Shown: positions 36,940 to 45,205, counted from the first letter of the stretch. The stretch is DNA of 64,000 bases from an uncultured Alphaproteobacteria bacterium (GCA_902826695.1 CADEFU010000002.1:434001-498000); one strand, 5' to 3'. Notes: generated from the letters alone by a model not told the origin. Program-made: numbers and translations.

Positions 36940-37296
36940 GTGGGCAATCCGGTGACGCAGTTCCAAATTCTTGCGAAGAAGCCCGACGAGACGGCCGCAT
37001 TCTTCGCGAAACTGTTCGATTGGCGGATCGATGCCAACAACCCGATGGGCTATCGGCGCATCGATACGGGATCAAGCGAAGGCATTCAGGGCGGCATCTG
37101 GCCCGCACCGCCGCAAGCCCCGGACTTCGTGCAGCTCTTCATCGGTGTCGACGACGTGAAGGCAAAGGTCGCCGAAGCTCAGAAGCTTGGCGCCAAGTTG
37201 TTGATCCCGCCCACCGTTCTGCCGGAAGGCGACGAGATGGCGGTGCTGGTCGATCCCAACGGGATGTCGTTTGCGGTTTGGCGGCAGGCGCGTTAG
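36940..37296 (+). CDS. VOC (glyoxalase/bleomycin-resistance-like) family protein
   Basis: 118 residues. Pattern is that of a short VOC metal-dependent lyase or binding protein: QFQILAKKPDETAAFFAKLFDWRI then GGIWPAPP, VQLFIGVDDVKAKVAEAQKLG, and VLVDPNGMSFAVW at the end. The start is GTG 36940, decided by AAAGGAGG (36925-36932) at 7 bases. A partial set of metal ligands is visible only tentatively, so it may be a non-enzymatic member. The stop TAG overlaps that of the convergent Lrp regulator. Confidence 0.82.
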   Translation: MGNPVTQFQILAKKPDETAAFFAKLFDWRIDANNPMGYRRIDTGSSEGIQGGIWPAPPQAPDFVQLFIGVDDVKAKVAEAQKLGAKLLIPPTVLPEGDEMAVLVDPNGMSFAVWRQAR

Positions 37297-37727
37297 CGCT
37301 CGAACTTTACGCTGAGCACAATCGACGACATCGTCTTTTGTACGCCTTTCAAGCGGCCGATGGCGTCGAGGATGCCGTCGATCTTGGCCGTCGTTTCGGC
37401 GGCGACTTCGGCCATCATGTCGAAGGTGCCGGAGATGGCGGCGAGGGAGCGGACTTCGGGCATCTTTTTCAGGTCGGCGGTGACGCTGGCCGCCATCTTC
37501 GGGTCGACGCTGATCATCACATGGGCGGCGATTTGGCGTTCGGCGAAGTCTTCGCCGCTTCGGATCGTGTAGCCGGCGATGATGCCGCTGCGCTCCAGCC
37601 GCGCGATGCGTTCCTGGACGGTCGAGCGGGCGAGATCGAGCTTGCGCGCCAGGCTTGAGACGCTCTCGCGGGCGTCGGCGCGGAGCAGGTTCAAGAGCTT
37701 GCGGTCGGTGTCAGCCAGTGTGGTCAT
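37293..37727 (-). CDS. Lrp/AsnC-family transcriptional regulator
   Basis: 144 residues. N-terminal helix-turn-helix VSSLARKLDLARSTVQERIARLE and C-terminal RAM/AsnC ligand-binding domain (VMISVDPKMAASVTADL and ISGTFDMMAEVAAETTAKID). These regulators sense amino acids. It diverges from the saccharopine dehydrogenase gene 128 bases away, which suggests it controls lysine catabolism, analogous to lysine-responsive Lrp-type regulators. Regulation is inferred from the arrangement. Confidence 0.92.
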   Translation of the reverse strand: MTTLADTDRKLLNLLRADARESVSSLARKLDLARSTVQERIARLERSGIIAGYTIRSGEDFAERQIAAHVMISVDPKMAASVTADLKKMPEVRSLAAISGTFDMMAEVAAETTAKIDGILDAIGRLKGVQKTMSSIVLSVKFER

Positions 37728-37855
37728 TCCGGCAATATGACGGGTAACCCGTTAATTTGCTATTCCCGTTAGCGACTTTCGACGGTTTGGCGGCTGCAAA
37801 TCGGCGGAAAGGGGGGGTAGCGTCATCGCTTCATCTGGATTCGAAAGGCAGTTCC

Positions 37856-38929
37856 ATGGCGACGAAGCTCATTCTCCTCGGCGGCGGCAAAATCGGGAGC
37901 GCGATTACGGCGATGCTGGGCGCCACGGGCGACTATCAACTGACGGTCGCGGACCGCGATGCGGAGAGCCTGAAGCGGCTGCCGACGAAGAACGCGAAGA
38001 CCATGGTGCTCGATGTCGCCGATCCGGCGGCGCTGCGCGCGGCGATGAAGGGGCACGATATCGTCGTCTCGGCGATGCCCTATCATCTGACGCCCGTGAT
38101 CGCGGGGGCGGCGAAGGACAGCGGCGCGCACTATTTCGATTTGACGGAAGACGTCGAGAGCACGCGGGTCGTGAAGAAGCTGGCCGCTGGCGCGGACACT
38201 GCGTTCGTACCGCAATGCGGGCTGGCGCCGGGGTTCATCTCGATCGTCGCGCACGACATGACGAAGAAGTTCGAGAGCCTGCGCGACGTGAACATGCGCG
38301 TGGGCGCGCTGCCGGTCTATCCGACGAATGCGCTGAAGTACAATCTGACCTGGTCGACGGATGGGCTCATCAACGAATACTGCAACCCGTGCGAGGCGAT
38401 CGTCGACGGGCATCTGCGCGAAGTGCCGGCCTTGGAAGAGATGGAGCATTTCTCGCTCGACGGCGTCGACTATGAGGCGTTCAACACGTCGGGCGGCCTC
38501 GGCACGCTCGCCGAGACGCTGCAGGGCAAGATCGAGAACTTGAACTACAAGACCGTGCGCTATCCGGGTCACCGCGATATCATCAAGACGCTCGTGCGCG
38601 ACCTGCGTTTGGGTCAGCGGCGCGATATCATGAAGGACGTGCTGGAGACGGCGATCCCGATCACGCTACAGGACGTGGTCTTGGTGTTCGTGACGGTGTC
38701 GGGTCAGCAGCATGGGCAGCTGACGCAGGAAAGTTATGCTAAGAAGGTCTACGCGCACGAAGTTGACGGTAAGCTGATGAGCGCCATTCAGATCACGACG
38801 GCGGCCGGCATCTGCGCGATGGTCGATATGCTGGTTGCGGGCAAACTGCCGAACAAGGGCTTTGTGCGGCAGGAACAGGCGGATCTGAAGGCATTTCTCG
38901 CGAACCGGTTCGGCCGCGTTTACGCATAA
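37856..38929 (+). CDS. saccharopine dehydrogenase (lysine catabolism)
   Basis: 357 residues. N-terminal Rossmann fold LILLGGGKIGSAITAMLG with the saccharopine dehydrogenase-family HYFDLTEDVEST segment, then PQCGLAPGFISIVA and NALKYNLTWSTDGLINEYCN. These match the family that forms or cleaves saccharopine (glutamate-forming type). The aldehyde dehydrogenase downstream would take the next step. ATG 37856 follows AAAGGCAG; an in-frame start at 37757 is rejected because the upstream codons are unlike the family. Spacing of 12 bases to the next gene marks an operon. Confidence 0.85.
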   Translation: MATKLILLGGGKIGSAITAMLGATGDYQLTVADRDAESLKRLPTKNAKTMVLDVADPAALRAAMKGHDIVVSAMPYHLTPVIAGAAKDSGAHYFDLTEDVESTRVVKKLAAGADTAFVPQCGLAPGFISIVAHDMTKKFESLRDVNMRVGALPVYPTNALKYNLTWSTDGLINEYCNPCEAIVDGHLREVPALEEMEHFSLDGVDYEAFNTSGGLGTLAETLQGKIENLNYKTVRYPGHRDIIKTLVRDLRLGQRRDIMKDVLETAIPITLQDVVLVFVTVSGQQHGQLTQESYAKKVYAHEVDGKLMSAIQITTAAGICAMVDMLVAGKLPNKGFVRQEQADLKAFLANRFGRVYA

Positions 38930-38941
38930 GGAGGACCGACG

Positions 38942-40444
38942 ATGGTTGCGGATGTTCTGAAGGCGCTGGGTGTTTCGGCGGAAGAGGTTTCGCGCGGCGA
39001 TCTGATTGTCAGGAGCCCAATCGATGGGGCCGAGCTTGGACGCGTAAAGAGCGACAGCCCGGACGGCGAGGTCGATCTGAAGGTTGGATGGTCGGTCATT
39101 GCGTTCAAAGAGTGGCGCGAAGTGCCAGCGCCCCGGCGCGGTGAGCTCGTGCGGCTGTTCGGCGAGGAACTGCGCGCGAACAAGGAAGCGCTTGGGCGGC
39201 TTGTAACGTTGGAGGCCGGCAAGATCCTGCAAGAGGGCCTGGGCGAAGTGCAGGAGATGATCGACATCTGCGATTTCGCGGTCGGTCTGTCGCGTCAGCT
39301 CTATGGTTTGACGATCGCGTCCGAGCGGCCGGGCCATCGCATGATGGAGACGTGGCATCCGCTGGGTCCTGTCGGCGTGATCAGCGCGTTCAATTTTCCG
39401 GTCGCGGTGTGGGCGTGGAATGCGGCGCTGGCGCTCGTGTGCGGCGACAGCGTGATCTGGAAGCCGTCGGAGAAGACGCCGCTCACCGCCCTGGCGACGC
39501 AGAAGCTGTTCGAGCGCGCGGCGGTAAAGTTCGGCAATGCGCCGAAAGGGTTGTCGCAAGTGATCCAGGGCGGGCGCGTGATCGGCGAACAACTCGCTGC
39601 GAATCCGCACGTGCCGCTGATTTCGGCTACAGGCTCGACGCGCATGGGCAAGGCCCTGGCGCCGGTCGTGGCTGCGCGGCTTGGGCGCTCGCTGCTTGAG
39701 CTCGGCGGCAACAACGCAATGATCGTGGCGCCGTCGGCGGATCTCAAGCTTGCGGAGCGCGCGATCACGTTTGCGGCGGTTGGCACGGCGGGGCAGCGTT
39801 GCACGACGCTGCGTCGGCTCTTTGTGCACGAATCCGTGCATGAGAAGTTGGTTGCCCGACTAAAGACCGTTTATGGCGCGATCAAAATCGGCAATCCGCT
39901 TGAGACCGGCACGCTCGTCGGGCCACTGATCGACAAAGCGGCGTTCGACGGTATGCAGAACGCGCTTTCGCAGGCGAAGGCACAGGGCGGCAAGGTGACC
40001 GGCGGCGCGCGCGCGCTGGAAGCGCAATATCCGAACGCTCACTACGTGCAGCCCGCAATCGTCGAAATGCCGACGCAGAGCGAGGTCATGCGGCACGAAA
40101 CGTTCGCACCGATCTTGTATGTGCTCCCTTACAGCAACTTCGACGAAGCCCTGCGATTACAGAACGGCGTCGTGCAAGGCCTCTCGTCGTGCATCTTCAC
40201 GCGCGACATGCAGGAGGCCGAACGCTTCGTCGCGGCGGCGGGCAGCGATTGCGGCATCGCGAACGTGAACATCGGCCCTTCCGGCGCCGAGATCGGCGGC
40301 GCGTTCGGCGGCGAGAAGGAGACGGGCGGCGGGCGCGAGTCGGGTTCGGATTCCTGGAAGGCCTATATGCGCCGGCAGACGGCGACGGTGAACTACTCGA
40401 ACGCACTGCCGCTCGCGCAGGGGATCAAGTTCGATACGGAGTAG
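38942..40444 (+). CDS. amaB: alpha-aminoadipate-semialdehyde dehydrogenase-like
   Basis: 500 residues of the aldehyde dehydrogenase superfamily. Catalytic Cys in GTAGQRCTTLRRLFVHE, catalytic Glu in LLELGGNNAM, NAD-binding ISATGSTRMGKA. The ALDH7 type fits: a protein beside saccharopine dehydrogenase that oxidises aminoadipate semialdehyde or piperideine-6-carboxylate. GGAGG (38931-38935) lies 7 bases before ATG 38942. The gene_symbol is tentative. Other ALDH7 members act on different semialdehydes. Confidence 0.85.
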   Translation: MVADVLKALGVSAEEVSRGDLIVRSPIDGAELGRVKSDSPDGEVDLKVGWSVIAFKEWREVPAPRRGELVRLFGEELRANKEALGRLVTLEAGKILQEGLGEVQEMIDICDFAVGLSRQLYGLTIASERPGHRMMETWHPLGPVGVISAFNFPVAVWAWNAALALVCGDSVIWKPSEKTPLTALATQKLFERAAVKFGNAPKGLSQVIQGGRVIGEQLAANPHVPLISATGSTRMGKALAPVVAARLGRSLLELGGNNAMIVAPSADLKLAERAITFAAVGTAGQRCTTLRRLFVHESVHEKLVARLKTVYGAIKIGNPLETGTLVGPLIDKAAFDGMQNALSQAKAQGGKVTGGARALEAQYPNAHYVQPAIVEMPTQSEVMRHETFAPILYVLPYSNFDEALRLQNGVVQGLSSCIFTRDMQEAERFVAAAGSDCGIANVNIGPSGAEIGGAFGGEKETGGGRESGSDSWKAYMRRQTATVNYSNALPLAQGIKFDTE

Positions 40445-40486
40445 GCTTGGAGGACGGGCGAGACGCCCGCGCCCCCAAGACTGCGC

Positions 40487-40780
40487 TCAGTCGCGCGGGA
40501 GTTCGCGCACCTCGACCGTGCCGCCGGCTTCGTAGACCGGGTTGCCGGCGACGAGCAGTTTGGCCGCGGCGAGGCTTGTCGCTGTGATGCGGATGTAGCC
40601 GGTGAGGTGCTTGGCGATGGGTGGCGCCTTACCGTTCTTGCGGACGCATTCGCCGCTGCCGATAGAACTGCCGCCTTCGAAAGCGCCAGACTCGCGCAAG
40701 CGCTTGAAGTAGTCCTCCCAGCCATCGTCGGCACTGCCCGGCGCCACGTCGTCGTGCATAAGGAGCATGAAGTCGGGCAC
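40487..40780 (-). CDS. YCII-related domain protein
   Basis: 97 residues, YCII/DGPF fold: start PDFMLLMHDDVAPGSADDGW, then SGAFEGGSSIGSG, and LAAAKLLVAGNPVYEAGGTVEVREL at the end. The start is GTG 40780, chosen because family members begin PDFMLLM; the longer frame to 40822 overlaps the upstream gene. Some YCII proteins are regulators or small binding domains encoded next to sigma factors; here none is present. It follows the hydroxylase stop by 7 bases and is the last gene of the minus-strand cassette. Confidence 0.8.
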   Translation of the reverse strand: MPDFMLLMHDDVAPGSADDGWEDYFKRLRESGAFEGGSSIGSGECVRKNGKAPPIAKHLTGYIRITATSLAAAKLLVAGNPVYEAGGTVEVRELPRD

Positions 40781-40787
40781 GGTGGCG

Positions 40788-41450
40788 TTACCCGTCCGAC
40801 CACATGCGGAGCAGGTTCGCATGGCATCTGGAAAGCACGTCGAACTCGCGGGATTTCTTTTCCTTTTCGAAAATCGCGCGGCGGGTGAGGTCGAGGTCGT
40901 AGAGGATTTCGCGCTTGTCGGCTTCGCGGACGTAGCTTTGGCACCAACCCACTGCCGCTTGGCGTTCGCCGCGGGTGACGGCGGTCACGCGGTGGAGCGT
41001 CGTTGACGGATAGATGATCATTTGGCCGGGTTTGAGTTTGAATGGCTTCTCGCCGGCCGACGTTTCCATCACAAGTTCGCCGCCGTCGTATGTTGCCGGG
41101 TCGGATAGGAACAGCGTGAAGGAAATGTCGCTGCGCAGGTTGTGCATGTGCGGATCATCGACATGCGTGCCGTACTCCATGCTGTCGCGATACCGGCTGA
41201 ACAGTAGCGGCGTGACGTGGCGTGGGCGGGCGGCCATGCGAAAGGTGCCGTTGCGCATGATCGCTTCGGTTACGGCTTTGTTCATCGGCTGGTAGTCGGG
41301 TTGCTGGCGATCGATCTGTTGGTTGTTCTTCACAAGCTTGGCGTGCCAGCCCGCGGTCGTTGTGCCATCGACATACTTCATCGCGGCAAGGCGTTCGGTG
41401 AGCTTTTTGAGGTCGTTTTCGGTGAGGATGTCAGGGATAACCAGGATCAT
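40788..41450 (-). CDS. PKHD-type Fe(II)/2-oxoglutarate hydroxylase (PiuC/YbiX family)
   Basis: 220 residues. The His-Asp-His iron facial triad is seen as YGTHVDDPHMHN and STTLHRVTAVTRG, followed by the Arg that binds 2-oxoglutarate. Other family marks: ATYDGGELVMETS and the N-terminal DILTENDLKKLTERL. PiuC-type enzymes accompany TonB-dependent siderophore receptors in many bacteria; no receptor gene is nearby. It lies 16 bases from the upstream SnoaL-like gene. Its substrate is unknown. Confidence 0.92.
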   Translation of the reverse strand: MILVIPDILTENDLKKLTERLAAMKYVDGTTTAGWHAKLVKNNQQIDRQQPDYQPMNKAVTEAIMRNGTFRMAARPRHVTPLLFSRYRDSMEYGTHVDDPHMHNLRSDISFTLFLSDPATYDGGELVMETSAGEKPFKLKPGQMIIYPSTTLHRVTAVTRGERQAAVGWCQSYVREADKREILYDLDLTRRAIFEKEKKSREFDVLSRCHANLLRMWSDG

Positions 41451-41466
41451 GTCTTTGCCTAGGGAA

Positions 41467-41952
41467 TCATTGTTTGAGGTAGGTTTTAACTTCCGGCCGC
41501 TCGCGGAGCCAGCCAGCCCAACGGGCCATCACCTTAGCGATGCGGCCAGGGTCGACGCCAAGTTGAGCCATGGCCACGCCGCCGTTTACACTCTCACGGT
41601 ATTCGGCAATGAGACCGTCGCGAAGCACGAAACGGCTCATACCGTCGATGACCACCTCTTTGCCCTTATAGGCTTCGATCGTCGAGGTGAATTTCGAGAG
41701 CGACCAGGCATAGCCGACGCCGCCGTTCACAACGGGGTCGAACATGCGCCAGTCATAGTTCGCGGCGTCTCGGTGGAAGAGGTTCACCAGCATGTCTTCA
41801 ATCGATGCGCGGCCCGTGTGGGGGCCGTAGATGTAGTCGTGATAGACGCCATCTTCGGTGAAGCAGGCGGCGAATGCTTTGCCATCACCGCGGGAAGCTG
41901 CGTTCGAGAAGCGGTCGAGTAGGGCTTTGAAGTCTTGCTGGTTCATCGTCAT
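41467..41952 (-). CDS. SnoaL/NTF2-like protein
   Basis: 161 residues with an NTF2-type cone fold: LLDRFSNAASRGDGKAFAACF, EDGVYHDYIYGPHTG, and the strand MSRFVLRDGLIAEYRESVNG. Such proteins act as cyclases, isomerases or small-molecule binders, including in polyketide tailoring. The start ATG 41952-41950 overlaps the methyltransferase stop as ATGA, showing coupled translation. The HDYIYG segment may form the pocket. No catalytic assignment is possible from sequence alone. Confidence 0.85.
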   Translation of the reverse strand: MTMNQQDFKALLDRFSNAASRGDGKAFAACFTEDGVYHDYIYGPHTGRASIEDMLVNLFHRDAANYDWRMFDPVVNGGVGYAWSLSKFTSTIEAYKGKEVVIDGMSRFVLRDGLIAEYRESVNGGVAMAQLGVDPGRIAKVMARWAGWLRERPEVKTYLKQ

Positions 41953-42782
41953 GCCCTCGCGGTGACGAGCCAAACGGCGGCACCGAGTTTGATCGGCGTC
42001 GTCTTGGCGTGCGGGGTTAGCGCCTCTCGCAACGCGGCGGCGGCTTGTTGCTTCTGCGCAGGTGAAGCATCGGTGAGCGCGCGCGAGATCGGACCGAATT
42101 CTTGTAGGTAGGCCACGGCATCGTCGAGCGTGTTACCGATTTCCACTTGGGCGTCGAACGGCTTCAGCGTGATCGCATCGAAACCGCCGGAAGCCATGAT
42201 GCGGCGGATGCGGGCGGGGTCGGCGAAGGCGAACGGGCCCGGATCCTCGGGGCCGAGTTGCGGTTGCGGCGGTACGTGCGGGCGGACGGCCATGATCGGC
42301 ACGCGAACCCATTCGTTCTCGCGCCAGTCGCGCCAACAGACGAAGGCGACGCGGCCTGTTTGCTTCAACGCTTGGCGCATATTCGCAAAGGCTTCGTCGG
42401 GGTTCGCGAAGAACATCACGCCGAAGCGGGAGAACAGGAGGTCGAATGCATGCGGTTCGAAGCGGTGGCTGGCGGCGTCGGCTTCACTGAAAGCGATGTT
42501 CGGTGCGCTCGCGCGCTTCTTGGCAAGGGCCAGCATCGGCGCCGAGATGTCGGCACCGAGGACACGGCCCGTGGCGGTGACCGTTTCAGCGAGCTTGATC
42601 GAGGTGTCGCCGCAACCGCAGCCAATGTCGAGGACGTGTTCGCCGGGCTTGGCTGCGGCGGCTCGCAGCGCGGCCTCGCTAAGGGGGGACAGCATCGCGT
42701 CGAGGCGCGTCTGCTGCGCCGCCCAGCGTCGGCCAACGTCTCCGTTCCAATAGGCGATTTGATCTGCGTTCGTTTGGGTCAT
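41949..42782 (-). CDS. class I SAM-dependent methyltransferase
   Basis: 277 residues. Motif I is VLDIGCGCGDTSIKL (about 50-64), then ADISAPMLALAKKR and FDLLFSRFGVMFFANPDEA. The N-terminal YWNGDVGRRWAAQQTRLDAM is typical of a broad UbiE-like group that methylates small organic molecules. It is the first gene of a minus-strand cassette with SnoaL, hydroxylase and YCII genes, starting 11 bases from the end of the MerR gene, so readthrough is possible. Confidence 0.9.
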   Translation of the reverse strand: MTQTNADQIAYWNGDVGRRWAAQQTRLDAMLSPLSEAALRAAAAKPGEHVLDIGCGCGDTSIKLAETVTATGRVLGADISAPMLALAKKRASAPNIAFSEADAASHRFEPHAFDLLFSRFGVMFFANPDEAFANMRQALKQTGRVAFVCWRDWRENEWVRVPIMAVRPHVPPQPQLGPEDPGPFAFADPARIRRIMASGGFDAITLKPFDAQVEIGNTLDDAVAYLQEFGPISRALTDASPAQKQQAAAALREALTPHAKTTPIKLGAAVWLVTARA

Positions 42783-42792
42783 GTCCCCTTAC

Positions 42793-43230
42793 TCAGTGGC
42801 TATGATCGTCAGAGAGGCAATTGGAATGCGAATGATCGGCGAGGACCTTGATGACGCGGCATTCCGAGACGCGACCGTGAGCGGAATGGCGGACCATGCG
42901 GCGGAGTTCGCCGCGGAGGCTTTCGAGTCGTGTGATCTTGGCCTCAACGTCTGCGAGCACGCCGCGCGCGACGCGGTCAACCTCGGCGCACGGCTGGTCT
43001 GGTTTGTCTACGATGCGCAGCAACTCGCGGATAGCGTCGATTGGGAAGCCGAGTTCGCGGGCGTGGCGGATGAAGGCCAAGCGGTCGGCGTGCGCTCTTG
43101 AGTAACGGCGCTGGCCGCCTTCGCTGCGTGCGGGGGAAGGCATCAGGCCTTCAGCCTCGTAGAAGCGGATTGTCTGGACTTTGGTGGCTGCGCGTTTGGC
43201 GAGTTTGCCAATGGTCAGGTCGTCAGCCAT
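42793..43230 (-). CDS. MerR-family metal-responsive regulator (CadR/PbrR type)
   Basis: 145 residues from ATG 43230. N-terminal MerR helix-turn-helix LTIGKLAKRAATKVQTIRFY with YEAEGLMPSPARSEGGQRRY, a long dimerisation helix, and a Cys at DQPCAEVDRVAR. C-terminal metal loop: HSAHGRVSECRVIKVL then DHSHSNCLSDDHSH, a His-rich tail. CadR normally has a Cys pair in this loop; here the first Cys is replaced (HSAHG), and only CRVI keeps one. It controls the divergent cation transporter through a shared operator. It probably senses Cd, Pb or Zn. Confidence 0.88.
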   Translation of the reverse strand: MADDLTIGKLAKRAATKVQTIRFYEAEGLMPSPARSEGGQRRYSRAHADRLAFIRHARELGFPIDAIRELLRIVDKPDQPCAEVDRVARGVLADVEAKITRLESLRGELRRMVRHSAHGRVSECRVIKVLADHSHSNCLSDDHSH

Positions 43231-43240
43231 TTTTTCGCTC

Positions 43241-43271
43241 TTGAAGCTACAGTGACTGTAGCATGTAAACT
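43241..43271 (+). promoter_or_regulatory. MerR-type operator-promoter for the divergent cation transporter
   Basis: TTGAAG (43241-43246) and TAAACT (43266-43271) are separated by 19 bases, the overlong spacing diagnostic of MerR-regulated promoters. Inside the spacer, GCTACAG and CTGTAGC (43246-43252, 43256-43262) form a perfect 7-3-7 inverted repeat. This is the expected binding site of the MerR dimer. Its spacing and symmetry are read directly; the activating metal is inferred. Confidence 0.85.
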
Positions 43272-43298
43272 GTGGGCGTGAAGAAGGAATCAGTGCGA

Positions 43299-43952
43299 AT
43301 GGACGCTTGTTGCCCCGCACCATCGCCCAGTACCTCGCCCGCCTACCGGCGCGTGTTGTGGATTGCGCTCGCCGTCAACGCCGCGATGTTCTTGGTCGAG
43401 GTTGTGGCAGGTGTTGCGGCGGAGTCGGTTTCGTTGCAGGCCGACGCGCTCGATTTCTTCGGGGATGCGGCGAACTATGGGTTGAGCCTGGCCGTGCTCA
43501 CCATGGCGGCGGGGTGGCGGGCGCGGGCTGCGCTCGTCAAAGGCTTGAGCATGGGGGTGTTCGGGCTTTGGGTAATCGTGGCCGCCGTGATGAATGTGAT
43601 GGGCGATACGGTGCCGCATGCGCCGACGATGGGTGTGATTGGTTTCCTCGCGCTTCTCGCCAATTTGGGCGTCGCGGTGTTGCTCTATCGCTATCGCGAG
43701 GGCGACGCGAACATGCGCTCCGTTTGGCTGTGCACGCGCAACGATGCGATCGGCAATGTGATGGTGATGGTTGCGGCGCTCGGCGTGTTCGGTACGGGAA
43801 CGTTGTGGCCGGACGTGATCGTTGCCGCGGCTATGGCGTCACTTGCGCTGAGTGCGGCCTGGCAGACCGTTCGACTGGCGCTTGCTGAATTGCAGGGTGT
43901 CGCGGCGCCGGCTGATGCGCATGCCCACGGGCACGCGCATCATCATCGGTAA
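43299..43952 (+). CDS. cation diffusion facilitator (CDF) metal efflux transporter
   Basis: 217 residues, six helices. The metal-binding sites of the family are DALDFFGDAANYG in helix 2 and RNDAIGNVMVMVAA in helix 5. N-terminal DACCPAP has a Cys pair and the C-terminus is DAHAHGHAHHHR, both likely metal-binding. It lacks the long cytosolic C-terminal domain of larger CDFs. Start ATG 43299 begins the DACC motif; in-frame GTG codons at 43272 and 43293 are alternatives, the latter with AAGGA about 6 bases upstream. It exports a divalent cation such as Zn or Cd under the MerR regulator. Confidence 0.88.
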   Translation: MDACCPAPSPSTSPAYRRVLWIALAVNAAMFLVEVVAGVAAESVSLQADALDFFGDAANYGLSLAVLTMAAGWRARAALVKGLSMGVFGLWVIVAAVMNVMGDTVPHAPTMGVIGFLALLANLGVAVLLYRYREGDANMRSVWLCTRNDAIGNVMVMVAALGVFGTGTLWPDVIVAAAMASLALSAAWQTVRLALAELQGVAAPADAHAHGHAHHHR

Positions 43953-43954
43953 GG

Positions 43955-44614
43955 TTAGGCGGCGGCTTCGTTGCTCAGGTGCGGGGCGAGGACGCTGGCT
44001 TGATTTAGGAACGTTTCCGCCGCGCGGTCGAGGCGCTGGCGGGCCGCGAATAGCGACAGCCTTGCAGCTTCGATCTCATCGTTCGTCGAGAACAGTTCGG
44101 ACGGCGCCTTCAGGGCTAGTCCGCGTTCGCCGGCGACGAGCGTGATGTGACCGATCGCGTGGCGGGGGTGGCCGCCGTCGGGCAGCACCACTTCGATCGA
44201 GGCGCGGTTACCGTCGATCAGGTTCACGCCTTCGAACGTGGCGCCGCCGGCGACAGTGTCGATGCGCGAACGCAGTTCCTCGTAACGATCGGCCACCATG
44301 GCACGCTTCGTCAGGTCGGGGTTCGACAGTGCCTCGGCGGTCAGGTCGAGCGCTTCGGAGAGGAAGTTGTTGATGCTGTCGATCGCGACCAGCGTGCCTT
44401 CGACGGTTGAGACGGCGCGGGCGGCATGCTCGGCGAGTGTCACGATCGAGTACGAGCCGCGGCGCGTTTGGCGCAGCGCGCGGTCGATGCCCGAGCGTAT
44501 ATCAACCGGCTCGACCGGCGCTTCGATAACGTCCGCCTCTTCCTTCGGCGTCAAGACGCGACGGGCGAATTTGAACAGGCTTTGCGCGTCGGCGCGCTTT
44601 TGTTCGAACGACAT
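43955..44614 (-). CDS. short flagellin-like protein
   Basis: 219 residues. The middle resembles the flagellin N-terminal D0/D1 helices: DRYEELRSRIDTVAGGATFE followed by GVNLIDG, the classic loop with Leu-Ile-x-Gly. The C-terminal helix LFAARQRLDRAAETFLNQAS resembles the flagellin C-terminal helix with the N-Q-A-x-L pattern. It lacks the long variable surface domains of true flagellin (usually 270 or more residues) and its N-terminus (MSFEQKRAD) is unlike flagellin. It may be a flagellin homologue, a hook-associated protein or a paralogue with a new role; no other flagellar gene is adjacent. Confidence 0.7.
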   Translation of the reverse strand: MSFEQKRADAQSLFKFARRVLTPKEEADVIEAPVEPVDIRSGIDRALRQTRRGSYSIVTLAEHAARAVSTVEGTLVAIDSINNFLSEALDLTAEALSNPDLTKRAMVADRYEELRSRIDTVAGGATFEGVNLIDGNRASIEVVLPDGGHPRHAIGHITLVAGERGLALKAPSELFSTNDEIEAARLSLFAARQRLDRAAETFLNQASVLAPHLSNEAAA

Positions 44615-44716
44615 GGGGACCCCAGGCTTGAGCTAAACTTTGCGCTTACTTTATCCCGTCAGGGGTTAGGGAACGCTTTACCCGGGGGCTCGGATTGCGT
44701 TTAAAGCTTTCTTACC

Positions 44717-45205
44717 ATGACCACTCGATTTCAGCGTATTGCCAGTGTTTCCTTCACCGCCATGCATCGCGCAGCGAAATTGGCGCGCACCGGACGCTGG
44801 CCCCTAACGATTGGTGTACGGATCATCGTCCGCGACGAGGCTGCTCGCGTGCTGTTGGTCCGGCATACCTATGCGCCGGGCTGGCACTTTCCCGGCGGGG
44901 CGATCGATAAGCGCGAGACGGCCGCCGATGCAGCCGTGCGCGAGTTGCGGGAAGAAGCGCTGATCGAGGCAACGACTCCGCCGCGGCTCGTCGGCGTCTA
45001 TCTCAGCCTCTATCAGAAAAAGTCCGACCACATCGTTTTGTTCGAAGCCGGGGCATGGCAGCCGATCGAAGGCCGCAAGCGCCAGCTTGAGATTGCGGAA
45101 ACGGGGTTCTTTCCGATCGGTGCTTTGCCCGAAGGTACGACGGGCGCAACGCGGCGCCGGCTTGCCGAGCTGCTCGGCGAGGCCGCGCAGAGCGCTGCGT
45201 GGTGA
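44717..45205 (+). CDS. Nudix hydrolase
   Basis: 162 residues. The Nudix box reads GGAIDKRETAADAAVRELRE then EALIEA; the final Gly of the consensus is replaced by Leu, but Glu residues that bind Mg are kept. N-terminal strand ARVLLVRHTYAPGWHFPGG precedes it. Substrate class unknown. It diverges from the flagellin-like gene. A TTAA-N7-TTAC sequence at 44701-44715 precedes its start, a weak match to the CtrA consensus that I do not rely on. Confidence 0.9.
   Translation: MTTRFQRIASVSFTAMHRAAKLARTGRWPLTIGVRIIVRDEAARVLLVRHTYAPGWHFPGGAIDKRETAADAAVRELREEALIEATTPPRLVGVYLSLYQKKSDHIVLFEAGAWQPIEGRKRQLEIAETGFFPIGALPEGTTGATRRRLAELLGEAAQSAAW

Noticed and set aside
44701..44715. TTAA-N7-TTAC as a CtrA site before the Nudix gene
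   Set aside because: Single mismatch but too close to the start codon and without other support; such matches arise by chance.
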